From Atopobiaceae bacterium (GTDB lineage: Bacteria > Actinomycetota > Coriobacteriia > Coriobacteriales > Atopobiaceae): a stretch of DNA of 64,000 nucleotides. The stretch is taken from the NCBI GenBank assembly GCA_017533825.1, contig JAFWIE010000007.1:99412-163411 (forward strand), in the 5' to 3' direction. The notes below the pieces were generated by a model, which was not told the DNA's origin, did not search any database, and worked only from the letters and a program-made list of their open reading frames with translations. The stretch's first letter is position 1; each line of letters opens with the position of its first letter. Positions 1 to 10,018 of the stretch are shown here, one piece after another. The translations under genes and the position numbers were made by a program.

Positions 1-2
1 GT

Positions 3-536
3 GCTGCCGACAAGGCGCTCGAGGCCGAGCTTTTGGTGGACGAGAAGGAGCTGGCAGAGCACAACATGCTCGTGGACCTCGGTCGCAACGACCTCGGTCG
101 AATCGCACAGCTTGGCACGGTTGAGGTGGAGCGCTACCAGGAGGTGTTGAGGTTCTCCCATGTGATGCACATCGGCTCCACGGTAGCCGCGACCATCGAT
201 GAGCGCTACGACGCGGTGGATGCCGTGGACTCCATCCTGCCTGCCGGCACGCTTTCGGGCGCTCCCAAGCTGCGGGCTTGCCAAATCATCCAGAGCTTGG
301 AAGGGTCGAAGCGCGGAATCTATGGTGGAGCAATCGGCTATCTGGACTTTGCGGGCAACCTCGACACTTGCATCGGTATTCGGCTCGCCTACCAGAAGAA
401 CGGTGAGGTGTGCGTGCAGTCTGGCGCAGGCATCGTGATGGACTCGATTCCCGAGAAGGAATTCGAGGAGTGCCAGAACAAGGCCCGTGCCGTGGTCTCG
501 GCACTACGCGAGGCGGAAGGGGGCTTGGACGCATGA
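3..536 (+). CDS. trpE: Anthranilate synthase component I, C-terminal part (TrpE), cut by window edge
   Basis: This is the chorismate-binding C-terminal half of anthranilate synthase, which with TrpG converts chorismate and glutamine to anthranilate in the first step of tryptophan synthesis. The frame is open from the first bases, so the start lies outside the window. Visible family motifs are DLGRNDLGR, LPAGTLSGAPK and the C-terminal GAGIV segment, which form the chorismate/Mg site. The TGA stop overlaps the trpG ATG (ATGA), which implies translational coupling of the two subunits. The trp promoter and any leader are not visible. PabB has the same fold, but the following trp genes settle the assignment. 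Confidence 0.96.
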   Translation, partial: AADKALEAELLVDEKELAEHNMLVDLGRNDLGRIAQLGTVEVERYQEVLRFSHVMHIGSTVAATIDERYDAVDAVDSILPAGTLSGAPKLRACQIIQSLEGSKRGIYGGAIGYLDFAGNLDTCIGIRLAYQKNGEVCVQSGAGIVMDSIPEKEFEECQNKARAVVSALREAEGGLDA

Positions 537-1135
537 TCGTGCTCGTGGACAACTATGACAGCTTTTCGTACAACCTGTATCAACTCTTGGGCTCAGTGGG
601 GGCTGAGGTCGAAGTCGTGCGCAACGATGCGTTGAGCGTCGCCGAGCTGGCGGCAATGGGGCCGGGTGGCGTCGTGCTCTCTCCGGGACCAGGCCGTCCT
701 GCCGAGGCGGGTATCTGCGAAGACGTGGTGCGTGAGCTTTCGGGGAAGGTGCCCATCCTGGGCGTGTGCTTGGGCCACCAGGCAATCTGCGAAGCGTTCG
801 GCGGGCGCGTGACGTATGCGCCACAGATAATGCATGGTAAGTCCTCGTATGCCATTGTCGATCGTACTTGTCCGCTCTTTGCTTCGCTGGAGCCTGTCGT
901 GCAGGTGGGGCGTTACCATTCGCTGGCTGCAGATACGGCGACGCTACCAGGCTGCCTCAAGGTGACGGCACACACCTCGGCGGGCGAGGTGATGGCGGTG
1001 AGCCATGTGGCTCATCCCACCTTTGGTGTGCAGTTCCATCCCGAGTCCATCCTCACGCCCGACGGCCGTGCCATGGCTGCCGGGTTCATGGGGGTCATCG
1101 CCGGTTTGTCTCACGAGGACTGCCCAAAAACATGA
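533..1135 (+). CDS. trpG: Anthranilate synthase glutamine amidotransferase (TrpG)
   Basis: This is a 200-residue class I glutamine amidotransferase that supplies ammonia to TrpE. The N-terminus has the typical VDNYDSFSYNL. The nucleophile Cys79 sits in GVCLGHQ, and His169/Glu171 in HPES complete the triad. Length is normal for a stand-alone TrpG/PabA. The start overlaps the trpE stop by 4 nt. PabA can share this subunit, so a dual role in folate synthesis is possible. The next gene, trpD, is separated by an unusual 219-nt gap that carries repeats, whereas the other trp junctions are tight. Confidence 0.96.
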   Translation: MIVLVDNYDSFSYNLYQLLGSVGAEVEVVRNDALSVAELAAMGPGGVVLSPGPGRPAEAGICEDVVRELSGKVPILGVCLGHQAICEAFGGRVTYAPQIMHGKSSYAIVDRTCPLFASLEPVVQVGRYHSLAADTATLPGCLKVTAHTSAGEVMAVSHVAHPTFGVQFHPESILTPDGRAMAAGFMGVIAGLSHEDCPKT

Positions 1136-1146
1136 GCCACGTTCGC

Positions 1147-1244
1147 CGAAGTGTACATTCTGCAAGCAGAGAACATCTTTGATGAAAGAAACCGCAGGTA
1201 AACAAGCACATGCTTGCGAGTAATGATGCAGAATGTACACTTCG
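1147..1244. repeat. 98-bp element bounded by 18-bp perfect inverted repeats in the trpG-trpD gap
   Basis: Arms CGAAGTGTACATTCTGCA (1147-1164) and its exact reverse complement (1227-1244) enclose 62 bp without an open frame. The structure lies between two co-directional trp genes. It could be a miniature insertion remnant (no clear target duplication is seen at the flanks), a long-loop RNA hairpin that terminates or stabilises the trpEG message, or a binding site pair. Confidence 0.6.
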
Positions 1245-1271
1245 CGGGGCAGGTCATGGGCTGCCGCGGAC

Positions 1272-1307
1272 AGCTTCTGCAACCCACAGAGCTTCTGCAA
1301 CCCACAG
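1272..1307. repeat. 18-bp perfect tandem duplication upstream of trpD
   Basis: The unit AGCTTCTGCAACCCACAG occurs twice head to tail (1272-1289, 1290-1307), about 47 bp before the trpD start. It lies just beyond the inverted-repeat element in the same intergenic gap. It is probably a slippage duplication; no coding role is seen. Confidence 0.8.
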
Positions 1308-1354
1308 GATGAATGGTCAAATTGTTGTGTGTTTACTGAAGAAGGGAGAAAGCA

Positions 1355-2377
1355 ATGATCAAGGAAGCCATCGAGAAGATCGTCATGAAGGAAGACCTCA
1401 CGTACGACGAGGCCTACACCGTGATGCACGAGATCATGGAGGGCAAGACGTCGGCCACACAGAACGCGGCCTTCTTGGCAGCGCTCTCGACGAAGAGTGC
1501 CAAGGCCGAGACCATCGATGAGATAAGCGGCTGCGCCGAGGCCATGCGCGAGCTCGCCACGCCGGTCGAGCATCCCGGCATGGATGTGCTGGAGATCGTG
1601 GGAACGGGCGGAGACCGTTCGAACACCTTCAACATCTCCACTACCGCAGCCCTCATCTGCGCTGCGGCGGGCGTCAAGGTCGCGAAGCACGGCAACCGAG
1701 CTGCGAGCTCACAGTGCGGTACCGCCGACTGTCAGGAGGCGCTGGGCGTGCAGATTGCACAGGATCCCGATTTGTGCCGTCGCTTGCTCGACGAGGTGGG
1801 CATCTGCTTCCTCTTTGCCCAGAAGTATCACCCGGCGATGCGCTTTGTGGGCCCCATCCGGCGCGAGCTGGGCATCAGGACGGTCTTCAACATCCTAGGG
1901 CCACTCACCAATCCGGCCCGACCGGCGTTCTATCTGCTTGGTGTCTACGACGAGTACCTCGTTGAGCCCATCGCCAAGGTCATGTGTGCGCTTGGTGTGA
2001 GGCGAGCGTTCGTGGTGTACGGCCAAGACCGCATGGACGAGGTGTCGCTCTCTGCACCGACTACCGTCTGCGAGCTGCGTGATGGCTACTACCGCACGAG
2101 CGTCGTCACGCCGGAGGAGTTCGGCTTCGTACGCTGCGAGAAGGCGGAGCTCCTAGGTGGGACGCCCGAGGAGAACGCCGCGACAATTCGTGCTATCTTT
2201 GACGGGCGCGAGATGGGTCCGAAGCGTGACGCGTCTGTGCTCAACGCCGCCTTTGCGCTGGTTGCGGCCGGTGCGGCGCCAGATTTCCAGAGCGGCATCG
2301 ACCTTGCGCGCGAGCAGATAGAGAGCGGGCGGGCCGCCGCGACGCTCGACGCCTTCGTCGAGGCGAGCAATCGGTAG
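1355..2377 (+). CDS. trpD: Anthranilate phosphoribosyltransferase (TrpD)
   Basis: This enzyme transfers phosphoribose from PRPP to anthranilate (second step of the pathway). The 340-residue length matches stand-alone TrpD. The PRPP-binding GTGGD motif is at residues 83-87, followed by the NTFNIS segment; KHGNRA (111-116) is the anthranilate/PRPP loop. An SD (GAAGGGAG) precedes the ATG. It is not fused to TrpG, unlike in enterobacteria. The 219-nt upstream gap means it may also have its own promoter. Confidence 0.97.
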   Translation: MIKEAIEKIVMKEDLTYDEAYTVMHEIMEGKTSATQNAAFLAALSTKSAKAETIDEISGCAEAMRELATPVEHPGMDVLEIVGTGGDRSNTFNISTTAALICAAAGVKVAKHGNRAASSQCGTADCQEALGVQIAQDPDLCRRLLDEVGICFLFAQKYHPAMRFVGPIRRELGIRTVFNILGPLTNPARPAFYLLGVYDEYLVEPIAKVMCALGVRRAFVVYGQDRMDEVSLSAPTTVCELRDGYYRTSVVTPEEFGFVRCEKAELLGGTPEENAATIRAIFDGREMGPKRDASVLNAAFALVAAGAAPDFQSGIDLAREQIESGRAAATLDAFVEASNR

Positions 2378-2425
2378 GCCGAGACGGCAGGGAGTCATGT
2401 CCCGGGTCTCGAGGAGGTGCATGAC

Positions 2426-3219
2426 GTGGGAACCATCCTAGATAGAATCGCGGCGCGCACGCGCGAGAACTGTGCGCAGGCGCGTCGCCTACGCTCGACG
2501 GCAGAGGTCGCGGAGCGTGCGCGTGCCTTGGCAGAGGAGGAGAGAACGTTCGCCTTCCCGTTCGAGCGCGCCCTGCGCGCGTCGGGCATGAGCTTCATCT
2601 GCGAGTGCAAGAAGGCCTCGCCGTCGAAGGGGGTCATCGTCGAAGACTTCGATCCCGTCAGCATCGCACGTGCCTACGAGGAGGCCGGCGCGGCGGCGGT
2701 GAGCGTGCTTACAGAGCCGTTCTCCTTTGAGGGAAACACTCAGTACCTTGCCGACGTCTCCTCTGCCGTGGACATCCCCGCCCTGCGCAAGGACTTTGTG
2801 GTGGACGAGCTAATGATCTACGAGGCGAAGGTCCTTGGTGCGAGTGCGGTGCTCCTCATATGCGCGATTCTCGACAATGAGGAGCTGCGGCGGTACGTGG
2901 CGCTCTGCCATGAGCTGGGTCTCTCGGCACTGGTGGAGGCGTACGAGCCGGATGAGGTGCCGCGGGCGTTGGCCGCTGGCGCGCGCGTGGTGGGCGTCAA
3001 CAACCGCGACCTGCGGACCTTCGAGGTGGACTTCGGGCGCAGCATCGATTTGCGTCCGCTCGTCGGTCCGGACCGGGCCTTCGTGAGCGAGAGCGGTGTG
3101 GAGACGGCAGAGGACGTGGCGCGCCTTGCGGAAGCGGGAGTCGATGCCGTGCTCATCGGCGAGACGCTCATGCGTGCGCAAGACAAGCGTGCTGCGCTCG
3201 ACGGGCTAAGGAGCGGGCT

Positions 3220-3223
<4 letters not shown>
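2426..3223 (+). CDS. trpC: Indole-3-glycerol phosphate synthase (TrpC)
   Basis: This TIM-barrel enzyme closes the indole ring of CdRP to give indole-3-glycerol phosphate. The signature [13 protein letters not shown], the catalytic-Lys region [24 protein letters not shown] and SESGV are all present. A GTG at 2417 is also in frame but overlaps the strong GAGGAGG SD (2411-2417). The GTG at 2426 has correct spacing and is preferred (265 residues). The 3' end overlaps the start of the trpF-trpB fusion by 4 nt. Confidence 0.95.
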
Positions 3224-5077
<1,854 letters not shown>

Positions 5078-5085
<8 letters not shown>

Positions 5086-5869
5086 AATCGCCGATGCCTT
5101 TGCCGCAAGTCCCAACGGCAAGGCCTTCATACCGTTCATCACGGCGGGTGACCCCACGCTTGCAGTCACAGAGAAGCTCGTGCTTGCCATGGCAGATGCC
5201 GGGGCAGACCTCATTGAGCTCGGCATTCCCTTCAGCGACCCGACGGCTGAGGGGCCAGTCATTCAGGATGCGAACTTGCGGGCGTTGCGCAACCGCGTGA
5301 CGACAGATGACGTGTTTGCCATGGTGGAACGCGTGCGTGCGTGCTCCGACGTGCCCCTAGTGATAATGACCTATGCCAATGTGGTGTTCTCGTACGGCAT
5401 CGAGCGATTCGCCGCACGTCAGGCCGAGCTGGGCATGGGGGGCGTCATCCTGCCCGACGTGCCGCATGAGGAGAAGGAGGAGTTTGACGTGCCCTTCTCG
5501 GCGGCGGGCCTCGACGTGGTGAGCCTCATCGCGCCCACGTCTCACGAGCGCATCCGTTCTATTGCGGCCGACGCCAAGGGGTTCGTCTACTGCGTGAGCT
5601 CGCTGGGCGTCACGGGCGTGCGCTCCCAGATAACCACCGACATCGGGGCAATGGTCTCGCTCGTCAAGGACGTGCGCCCCGATTTGCCGTGTGCCGTCGG
5701 CTTTGGTATTTCCACGCCTGAGCAGGCGGCGCGTATGGCGGCGGCCAGCGACGGAGCCATTGTGGGGTCGGCCATCGTCAAGCTGATAGGCGAGCTGAGG
5801 GAGGGCTGCGTCGAGCCGGTTGCGACCTACGTGCGCGACCTCGCCGCTGCCGTGCATTCCGCGAGATAG
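5078..5869 (+). CDS. trpA: Tryptophan synthase alpha subunit (TrpA)
   Basis: TrpA cleaves indole-3-glycerol phosphate to indole, which is channelled to TrpB. It is 263 residues, normal size. Catalytic Glu47 is visible in [11 protein letters not shown]. The position of the second catalytic acid (Asp60 in E. coli, in ADGP) is Glu58 here (AEGP), a conservative swap that I recall from other TrpA subgroups. The start overlaps the trpFB 3' end by 8 nt. It is the last gene of the operon, followed by a hairpin terminator. Confidence 0.96.
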
Positions 5870-5909
5870 TTTGCACAAGGGAGGCTGGCCCTTTAGTGAG
5901 GCTTTTCCT

Positions 5910-5944
5910 AAGGGAGCACCCCTTGCACAAAGGGGGTGCTCCTT
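5910..5944. terminator. Bidirectional hairpin terminator between trpA and the convergent unknown gene
   Basis: GGAGCACCCC (5913-5922) pairs with GGGGTGCTCC (5933-5942), extended by flanking AAG/CTT, with a loop of about 10 nt. It lies in the gap between convergent genes. There is no U-tract on either strand. Confidence 0.75.
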
Positions 5945-5947
5945 GTG

Positions 5948-6982
5948 TCATCGCGCTTGGATTCCTGCCATGAGGTAGGCCTTGGCGTCAAGGGGTTTGC
6001 CGTCGCGCCAACGCAACTTAATGAATGCAGGGAAGCAGTAGAGCAAGTGGCTGTCATTGCCCTGAGAGAGGCGCTTTGCGAAGGCCGTCTCCTCGAGCGT
6101 GCGCCAGCGTCCGTCGGCAAGGCCCCACGCCTCCACTTGGCGCATCAGGTCGCCCGCGGCGCCGTCGATACGGTAGCTTCTCTCCATGTCGTCACCAGGG
6201 GCGGTAAAGCGTAGGCTTGCACCAAATGTGCTGCCCAAACGTCCCGCTGCCCCGACCTCAAGCTGGAACTCCAGCGCGAAGGGCGTACGCGCAAGGTACT
6301 GGCATCGCTCGAGAAGCGTCTCGCCCATGTCCTCGATGCCGACCGCGCGCAGATGCTCCTCGAGCAGCGTGATGTCGTCCGCGTAGGCGCGCTGTGTCTG
6401 ACGTCTCGGTATGCACTCGACGTGCATAGGTGGGGTGACGTCATCTGCCGCGAGCGTCGTTCGGTGCGACTCTGCCCACTTCCTCGTCGGGAAGACACCC
6501 GTGTAGCACGGGTACCAATCCTCTGGTAGCCGCTCCATCAGTGCGCGATACGCTTCGATCGCCTCCGGTGCCCCGGCAGCCTCGAGAAAATCGTACGATG
6601 TCTGTGGATTCTCACTATCTACGAGGAGTTGTATGGCTGGTGCGGTGGCGTCGCCAGAGCCGATATCCCAGCTCAGTGCCAGTTGGCGCACGTTGTCCTG
6701 TCGTGCGAACCACGCAAAGGTCTCGGGATAACCACCCGTCGTGCTCGGATCGAAGCTCATGGTGGGGTCAAGATCGTCGCGAGAGGTGAGTGCATGCAGG
6801 TCGAACCATGGGTCTCCCAGGAGCGGGAGCTCGAACCAGAGCTCGGGTAACGCGCTGCATGCGTTGCTGCGCCGGAATGCCTCGAGTGCTTGCGGTGCAT
6901 AATCGCCAAAGAGCACTCGATCGCGGCCGTCCTTGGCCGCAAGTGCGTAGATGACTTGGTAGAGTAGCTCGTTGCTTGGCAT
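5948..6982 (-). CDS. Unknown protein, 344 residues
   Basis: I do not recognise this family. It is a soluble-looking protein without a signal peptide or membrane segment, rich in Trp, Tyr and acidic residues (for example PELWFELPLLGDPWFDLHAL and LPEDWYPCYTGVFPTRKW). The frame remains open 33 codons further upstream, but the ATG at 6982 has a clear AAGGAGAG SD, so that start is chosen. The gene stands alone on the minus strand, convergent with trpA and separated from the next minus-strand gene by a hairpin. The Tyr/Trp-rich surface hints at ligand or protein binding, but no function is proposed. Confidence 0.7.
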   Translation of the reverse strand: MPSNELLYQVIYALAAKDGRDRVLFGDYAPQALEAFRRSNACSALPELWFELPLLGDPWFDLHALTSRDDLDPTMSFDPSTTGGYPETFAWFARQDNVRQLALSWDIGSGDATAPAIQLLVDSENPQTSYDFLEAAGAPEAIEAYRALMERLPEDWYPCYTGVFPTRKWAESHRTTLAADDVTPPMHVECIPRRQTQRAYADDITLLEEHLRAVGIEDMGETLLERCQYLARTPFALEFQLEVGAAGRLGSTFGASLRFTAPGDDMERSYRIDGAAGDLMRQVEAWGLADGRWRTLEETAFAKRLSQGNDSHLLYCFPAFIKLRWRDGKPLDAKAYLMAGIQAR

Positions 6983-7092
6983 GTGTCTCTCCTTGCGTTG
7001 GAGATGCGGGCTTCGGTCATCAATTGTACGCCCCCATCGTCGGTCTGTCCTATTGAGGCGCCAGGCGATGGGGTGTGCCACAGGGAGATTCC

Positions 7093-7124
7093 AAGCCTGC
7101 GACCCGAGGAGGAGTCGCAGGCTT
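7093..7124 (-). terminator. Hairpin after the acyltransferase gene
   Basis: Perfect 11-bp arms AAGCCTGCGAC (7093-7103) and GTCGCAGGCTT (7114-7124) enclose a 10-nt loop, about 55 bp past the stop of the minus-strand acyltransferase. No U-tract follows. Confidence 0.75.
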
Positions 7125-7133
7125 GTGAACGAA

Positions 7134-7209
7134 GTGCCGAGCTATTCCGTCGTGCCTCCGGCGTCGATGAGGTGCCGAGCTATTCCGTCGTGCCTCCGGC
7201 GTCGATGAG
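7134..7209. repeat. 38-bp perfect tandem duplication across the acyltransferase stop codon
   Basis: Two identical 38-bp units (7134-7171 and 7172-7209) lie head to tail. The gene-proximal copy holds the last codons (LIDAGGTTE) and the stop of the minus-strand acyltransferase. The second copy lies just beyond and is a non-translated echo of the same codons. Confidence 0.9.
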
Positions 7210-9174
7210 GTCCTGAGCAATTGCGTCAACCACCATATTGACGTAGGCAACACCACCTTCAGGTCGTAGGTGTGTGGCGTCTGCCCAGAGGTATTCGTCT
7301 TGATGGCCTTCCTCAACGGCTGGCCAGTCGATGTAGTGCATGTTTTCGTGCCGTTCGCACGCATCTTGTAGGTTGGCGTTTGCAGCTTCCATGAAGCCGT
7401 CGGGATTGACAGTGCCTACTACATAGATTTGGCGCTCGTCTCCCAGCAGCTCCACGAACTCATCCAGCTGATCTGGCGTCGGCGTCACGTTGGAGAAGCA
7501 GGCGAGAATGACCACCTTGCCAACGGCCTCTTGGTCGAGATACCCGCGTATGACCTCGAGCGCCTGATCAGGCCGCCGGCCGATATAGGAGTCGATGAGC
7601 GCGTCAGGCAAACGCGACCAGTCAGCGTCGCCTGGCACCGAATCGCCAACGAGCACGGGGTCATAGATGCCGTTGCGCGTTTCGCGAGCAGGGGAGCGGA
7701 TGATGGTGTCGTCGTCAATCTCGAGCTTGTTCGAGGACTCGTCCTCATCCTCTGCCGAGTCCTTCCCAATTGTTGACTCGCCTGTCTCGTCCGTCTCGCT
7801 TGTCCCACGCTTGGCAGAGGAGGATGACGAGGAGTCTTCTGAACTGCTGCCCGTTGCAGAGCCCGTGTTGGTGGCTGTGGCGTCGGACGTCGCGGCAGAC
7901 TCGCTCGCTTCAACGGTGGTGGACTGTGTCGCAGGGAGCCGGAGCAATGCCTGTGCCCCAAAGACGCCAACGGCAACGATGAGCAGCGCCGTGGTGATCA
8001 TGCGATACGGCGCGGTGTTGCGTTGGGCACCACCCACGATTGCGGGACTAGCGAAGGGCAGCTCGACAAGGCGATACGAGACCTCTGCCGTAGCCACCGT
8101 GGCGACGGCGACGATTGCCATCACGTACCACGCTGTGGAGCCGAGTCTCTGTGTGATGAGCTGATAGAGGGGGGTGAACCAAAGATACAGTCCCAATGCC
8201 CGCGAGCCAAGGTAGCGCAGCGGGGGAGCAGCCAAGACGCGGCCAAGCAAGTTGCCCGGTGCGATGAGCGTCGCCGCAAGAAGGACCGTCAGTAGCGAGA
8301 CGAGGATGGTCATGATTCCGTACGTGAGCGTTCCCCCCGTGGGCATGAACACAACGAGCGCCAGGATGCACACAAGGGAGATGATGCCACAGGCGTTAGC
8401 CGCAGTCGTTGCTTGGTAGCGGCGACCGCGCATGTGCCGGTTGCGCTTGCCCATGGGCTTGATGAGCAGGTCTTTGCCCACGCTGGGCACCCTGCCAAGG
8501 GGGAATGCGAACCCAAGCCATGCGCCAAAGAGGAACGCGCATGCATGGGTGTCCGTCGCAAGGCTCACGCGCGCAAGGTTCCCCCCAAGAACGCACTGCA
8601 AGACCAGACAAGCGGCGCCCAGTAGCGCGAGCGCAAATGTGATGCGACGTGCCACGACCTTCCCAGCCCGTAGCATCAGTGCAAGCAGAAGGACCCAGAT
8701 GAGGAACAGCTGCACCTCGATGGATACGAACCATGTATGGGCAAGGGGGGAGCTAGACGAGGCGGGAATGGCGTTGTGGAGGAGGGTAGCCCAATTGGAG
8801 AAGAACCCTAAGGTCGGCAGGACATCGGGCTTCATGCTTGCGAGCAGTGGAGTGGCGAGCGCCGCACAGAGCGTGGCGATGACGGCCACCATGCATAGGA
8901 GCGACGGCCAAATGTAGCGCAGATGCTGCCACCATTCGTGCAGCACGGTCTTTACCCCAAGGCCCTTCTCCCGGTCGTAGGCACGTACCACACTACAGGT
9001 GCCGAGATATCCCGCAATGACCAAGACCGCAGAGAGCAGTCGAGAAGCGTTGTCGAGCCGAGGCACCCCGAGTGCGCCTCCGGCGATGAGGATGAGTAGG
9101 ATGCCGACGAGACCGTCGAGTGTTCGGGTGTTTTGACGTATGCCCTTGCCTTTGGCTGTGCGCTTCTGCTGCAT
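7180..9174 (-). CDS. Acyltransferase-3 family membrane protein with C-terminal SGNH domain (OatA-like)
   Basis: At 664 residues, this has the architecture of peptidoglycan/polysaccharide O-acetyltransferases such as OatA. The N-terminal half has about ten hydrophobic segments (roughly residues 20-400). A Ser/Thr/Glu-rich linker (about 420-500) follows, then an extracellular SGNH esterase-like domain with VGDSV (block I) and DATHLRPEG (catalytic Asp and His, block V). The predicted role is moving acyl groups across the membrane onto a cell-wall polymer. An SD (GAGGAG) supports the start. The first segments lack the RxxDxLR motif usual in family 3, so the substrate is uncertain. The stop codon lies in a 38-bp tandem duplication. 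Confidence 0.85.
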   Translation of the reverse strand: MQQKRTAKGKGIRQNTRTLDGLVGILLILIAGGALGVPRLDNASRLLSAVLVIAGYLGTCSVVRAYDREKGLGVKTVLHEWWQHLRYIWPSLLCMVAVIATLCAALATPLLASMKPDVLPTLGFFSNWATLLHNAIPASSSSPLAHTWFVSIEVQLFLIWVLLLALMLRAGKVVARRITFALALLGAACLVLQCVLGGNLARVSLATDTHACAFLFGAWLGFAFPLGRVPSVGKDLLIKPMGKRNRHMRGRRYQATTAANACGIISLVCILALVVFMPTGGTLTYGIMTILVSLLTVLLAATLIAPGNLLGRVLAAPPLRYLGSRALGLYLWFTPLYQLITQRLGSTAWYVMAIVAVATVATAEVSYRLVELPFASPAIVGGAQRNTAPYRMITTALLIVAVGVFGAQALLRLPATQSTTVEASESAATSDATATNTGSATGSSSEDSSSSSSAKRGTSETDETGESTIGKDSAEDEDESSNKLEIDDDTIIRSPARETRNGIYDPVLVGDSVPGDADWSRLPDALIDSYIGRRPDQALEVIRGYLDQEAVGKVVILACFSNVTPTPDQLDEFVELLGDERQIYVVGTVNPDGFMEAANANLQDACERHENMHYIDWPAVEEGHQDEYLWADATHLRPEGGVAYVNMVVDAIAQDLIDAGGTTE

Positions 9175-9305
9175 GTAAGCTCCTCTGGTGCATCTTAAGA
9201 CGAAACACGATGGTACCGCAGCACCGTGCGCGGATGGGACGTGGCGGCAGTATTCATGAGTGAAACAGAACGAGAGGCTCGGGTCCCGTGGGCAGGCTCC
9301 TGTCG

Positions 9306-9854
9306 TTACCAGCTATGCGTCGAGAAGACCTCTTGGTCCTGCCATGGAACGACCTCACCTTGGGCGAGCGATGCTGCTACGTCGATGATTCTCTGGTTGG
9401 AGGAGCCCCGAAAGCGCAGAAGCAGGTCGCGCTGCGCCTCGACGAAGGGGCCGTCAACGAGCACATCGAGGCAGGCGAAGATGCGCGAAAGGTCGTCCGT
9501 GCGAGCGCGTGCAGATCCGATCGTCAGCTCGTCCCATGTGAAGCCGGTCCAGAGCCAGATGCCCTTGGCGGGAAAGCGGGATTTGACTCGCTCAAGGAAG
9601 GGGGCGAGCGCAACTTGGTTCTCGGGTTCGAGCGGTTCTCCACCTAGGACCGAGAGCCCGTCCACGTATTCCGGCCCGAGTGATGCGAGAATCTCGTCTT
9701 CCACCGCGCGTGTGAACGTGTGGCCGGCCGAAAAGTCCCAGGCCTCGGCATTGAAGCAACCCGGGCACCGATGACGACATCCCGCGACAAAGAGCGAGGT
9801 CCGTACGCCAACGCCATTGGCGATGTCGCATTTCTTTATTTCTGCATAGTTCAA
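9306..9854 (-). CDS. nrdG: Anaerobic ribonucleotide reductase activating protein (NrdG)
   Basis: This is a radical SAM enzyme that installs the glycyl radical on NrdD. It is 182 residues. The cluster motif CRHRCPGC (CxxxCxxC) follows GVRTSLFVAGC, then LGGEPL (SAM contact). The start codon is TTG at 9854, preceded by AGGAG at correct spacing; no in-frame ATG fits. It is downstream of nrdD on the same strand, with a 164-nt gap containing a long-loop inverted repeat. Together with NrdD it makes dNTPs without oxygen. Confidence 0.95.
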   Translation of the reverse strand: MNYAEIKKCDIANGVGVRTSLFVAGCRHRCPGCFNAEAWDFSAGHTFTRAVEDEILASLGPEYVDGLSVLGGEPLEPENQVALAPFLERVKSRFPAKGIWLWTGFTWDELTIGSARARTDDLSRIFACLDVLVDGPFVEAQRDLLLRFRGSSNQRIIDVAASLAQGEVVPWQDQEVFSTHSW

Positions 9855-9924
9855 TCTAGGTCTCCTAGGGTGACACGGAGGATTTGGTTATCTGTACGTT
9901 TGGGTGAAGGGCGATGACCGTAAA

Positions 9925-10004
9925 GTGAAGGGGTCGCTTGTGGCCGTGCGAGTTCCGCAGCAACGCGAGGACTGTTTGAGCACGGGGGCAAGCGACCCCT
10001 TCAC
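9925..10004 (-). repeat. 16-bp inverted repeat with 48-nt loop between nrdD and nrdG
   Basis: GTGAAGGGGTCGCTTG (9925-9940) and its exact reverse complement (9989-10004) flank 48 nt. It starts 15 nt past the nrdD stop. Possible roles are partial termination or 3'-end protection of the nrdD message ahead of nrdG. It resembles the trpG-trpD element in layout, not in sequence. Confidence 0.6.
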
Positions 10005-10018
10005 GCACTATACGGATG

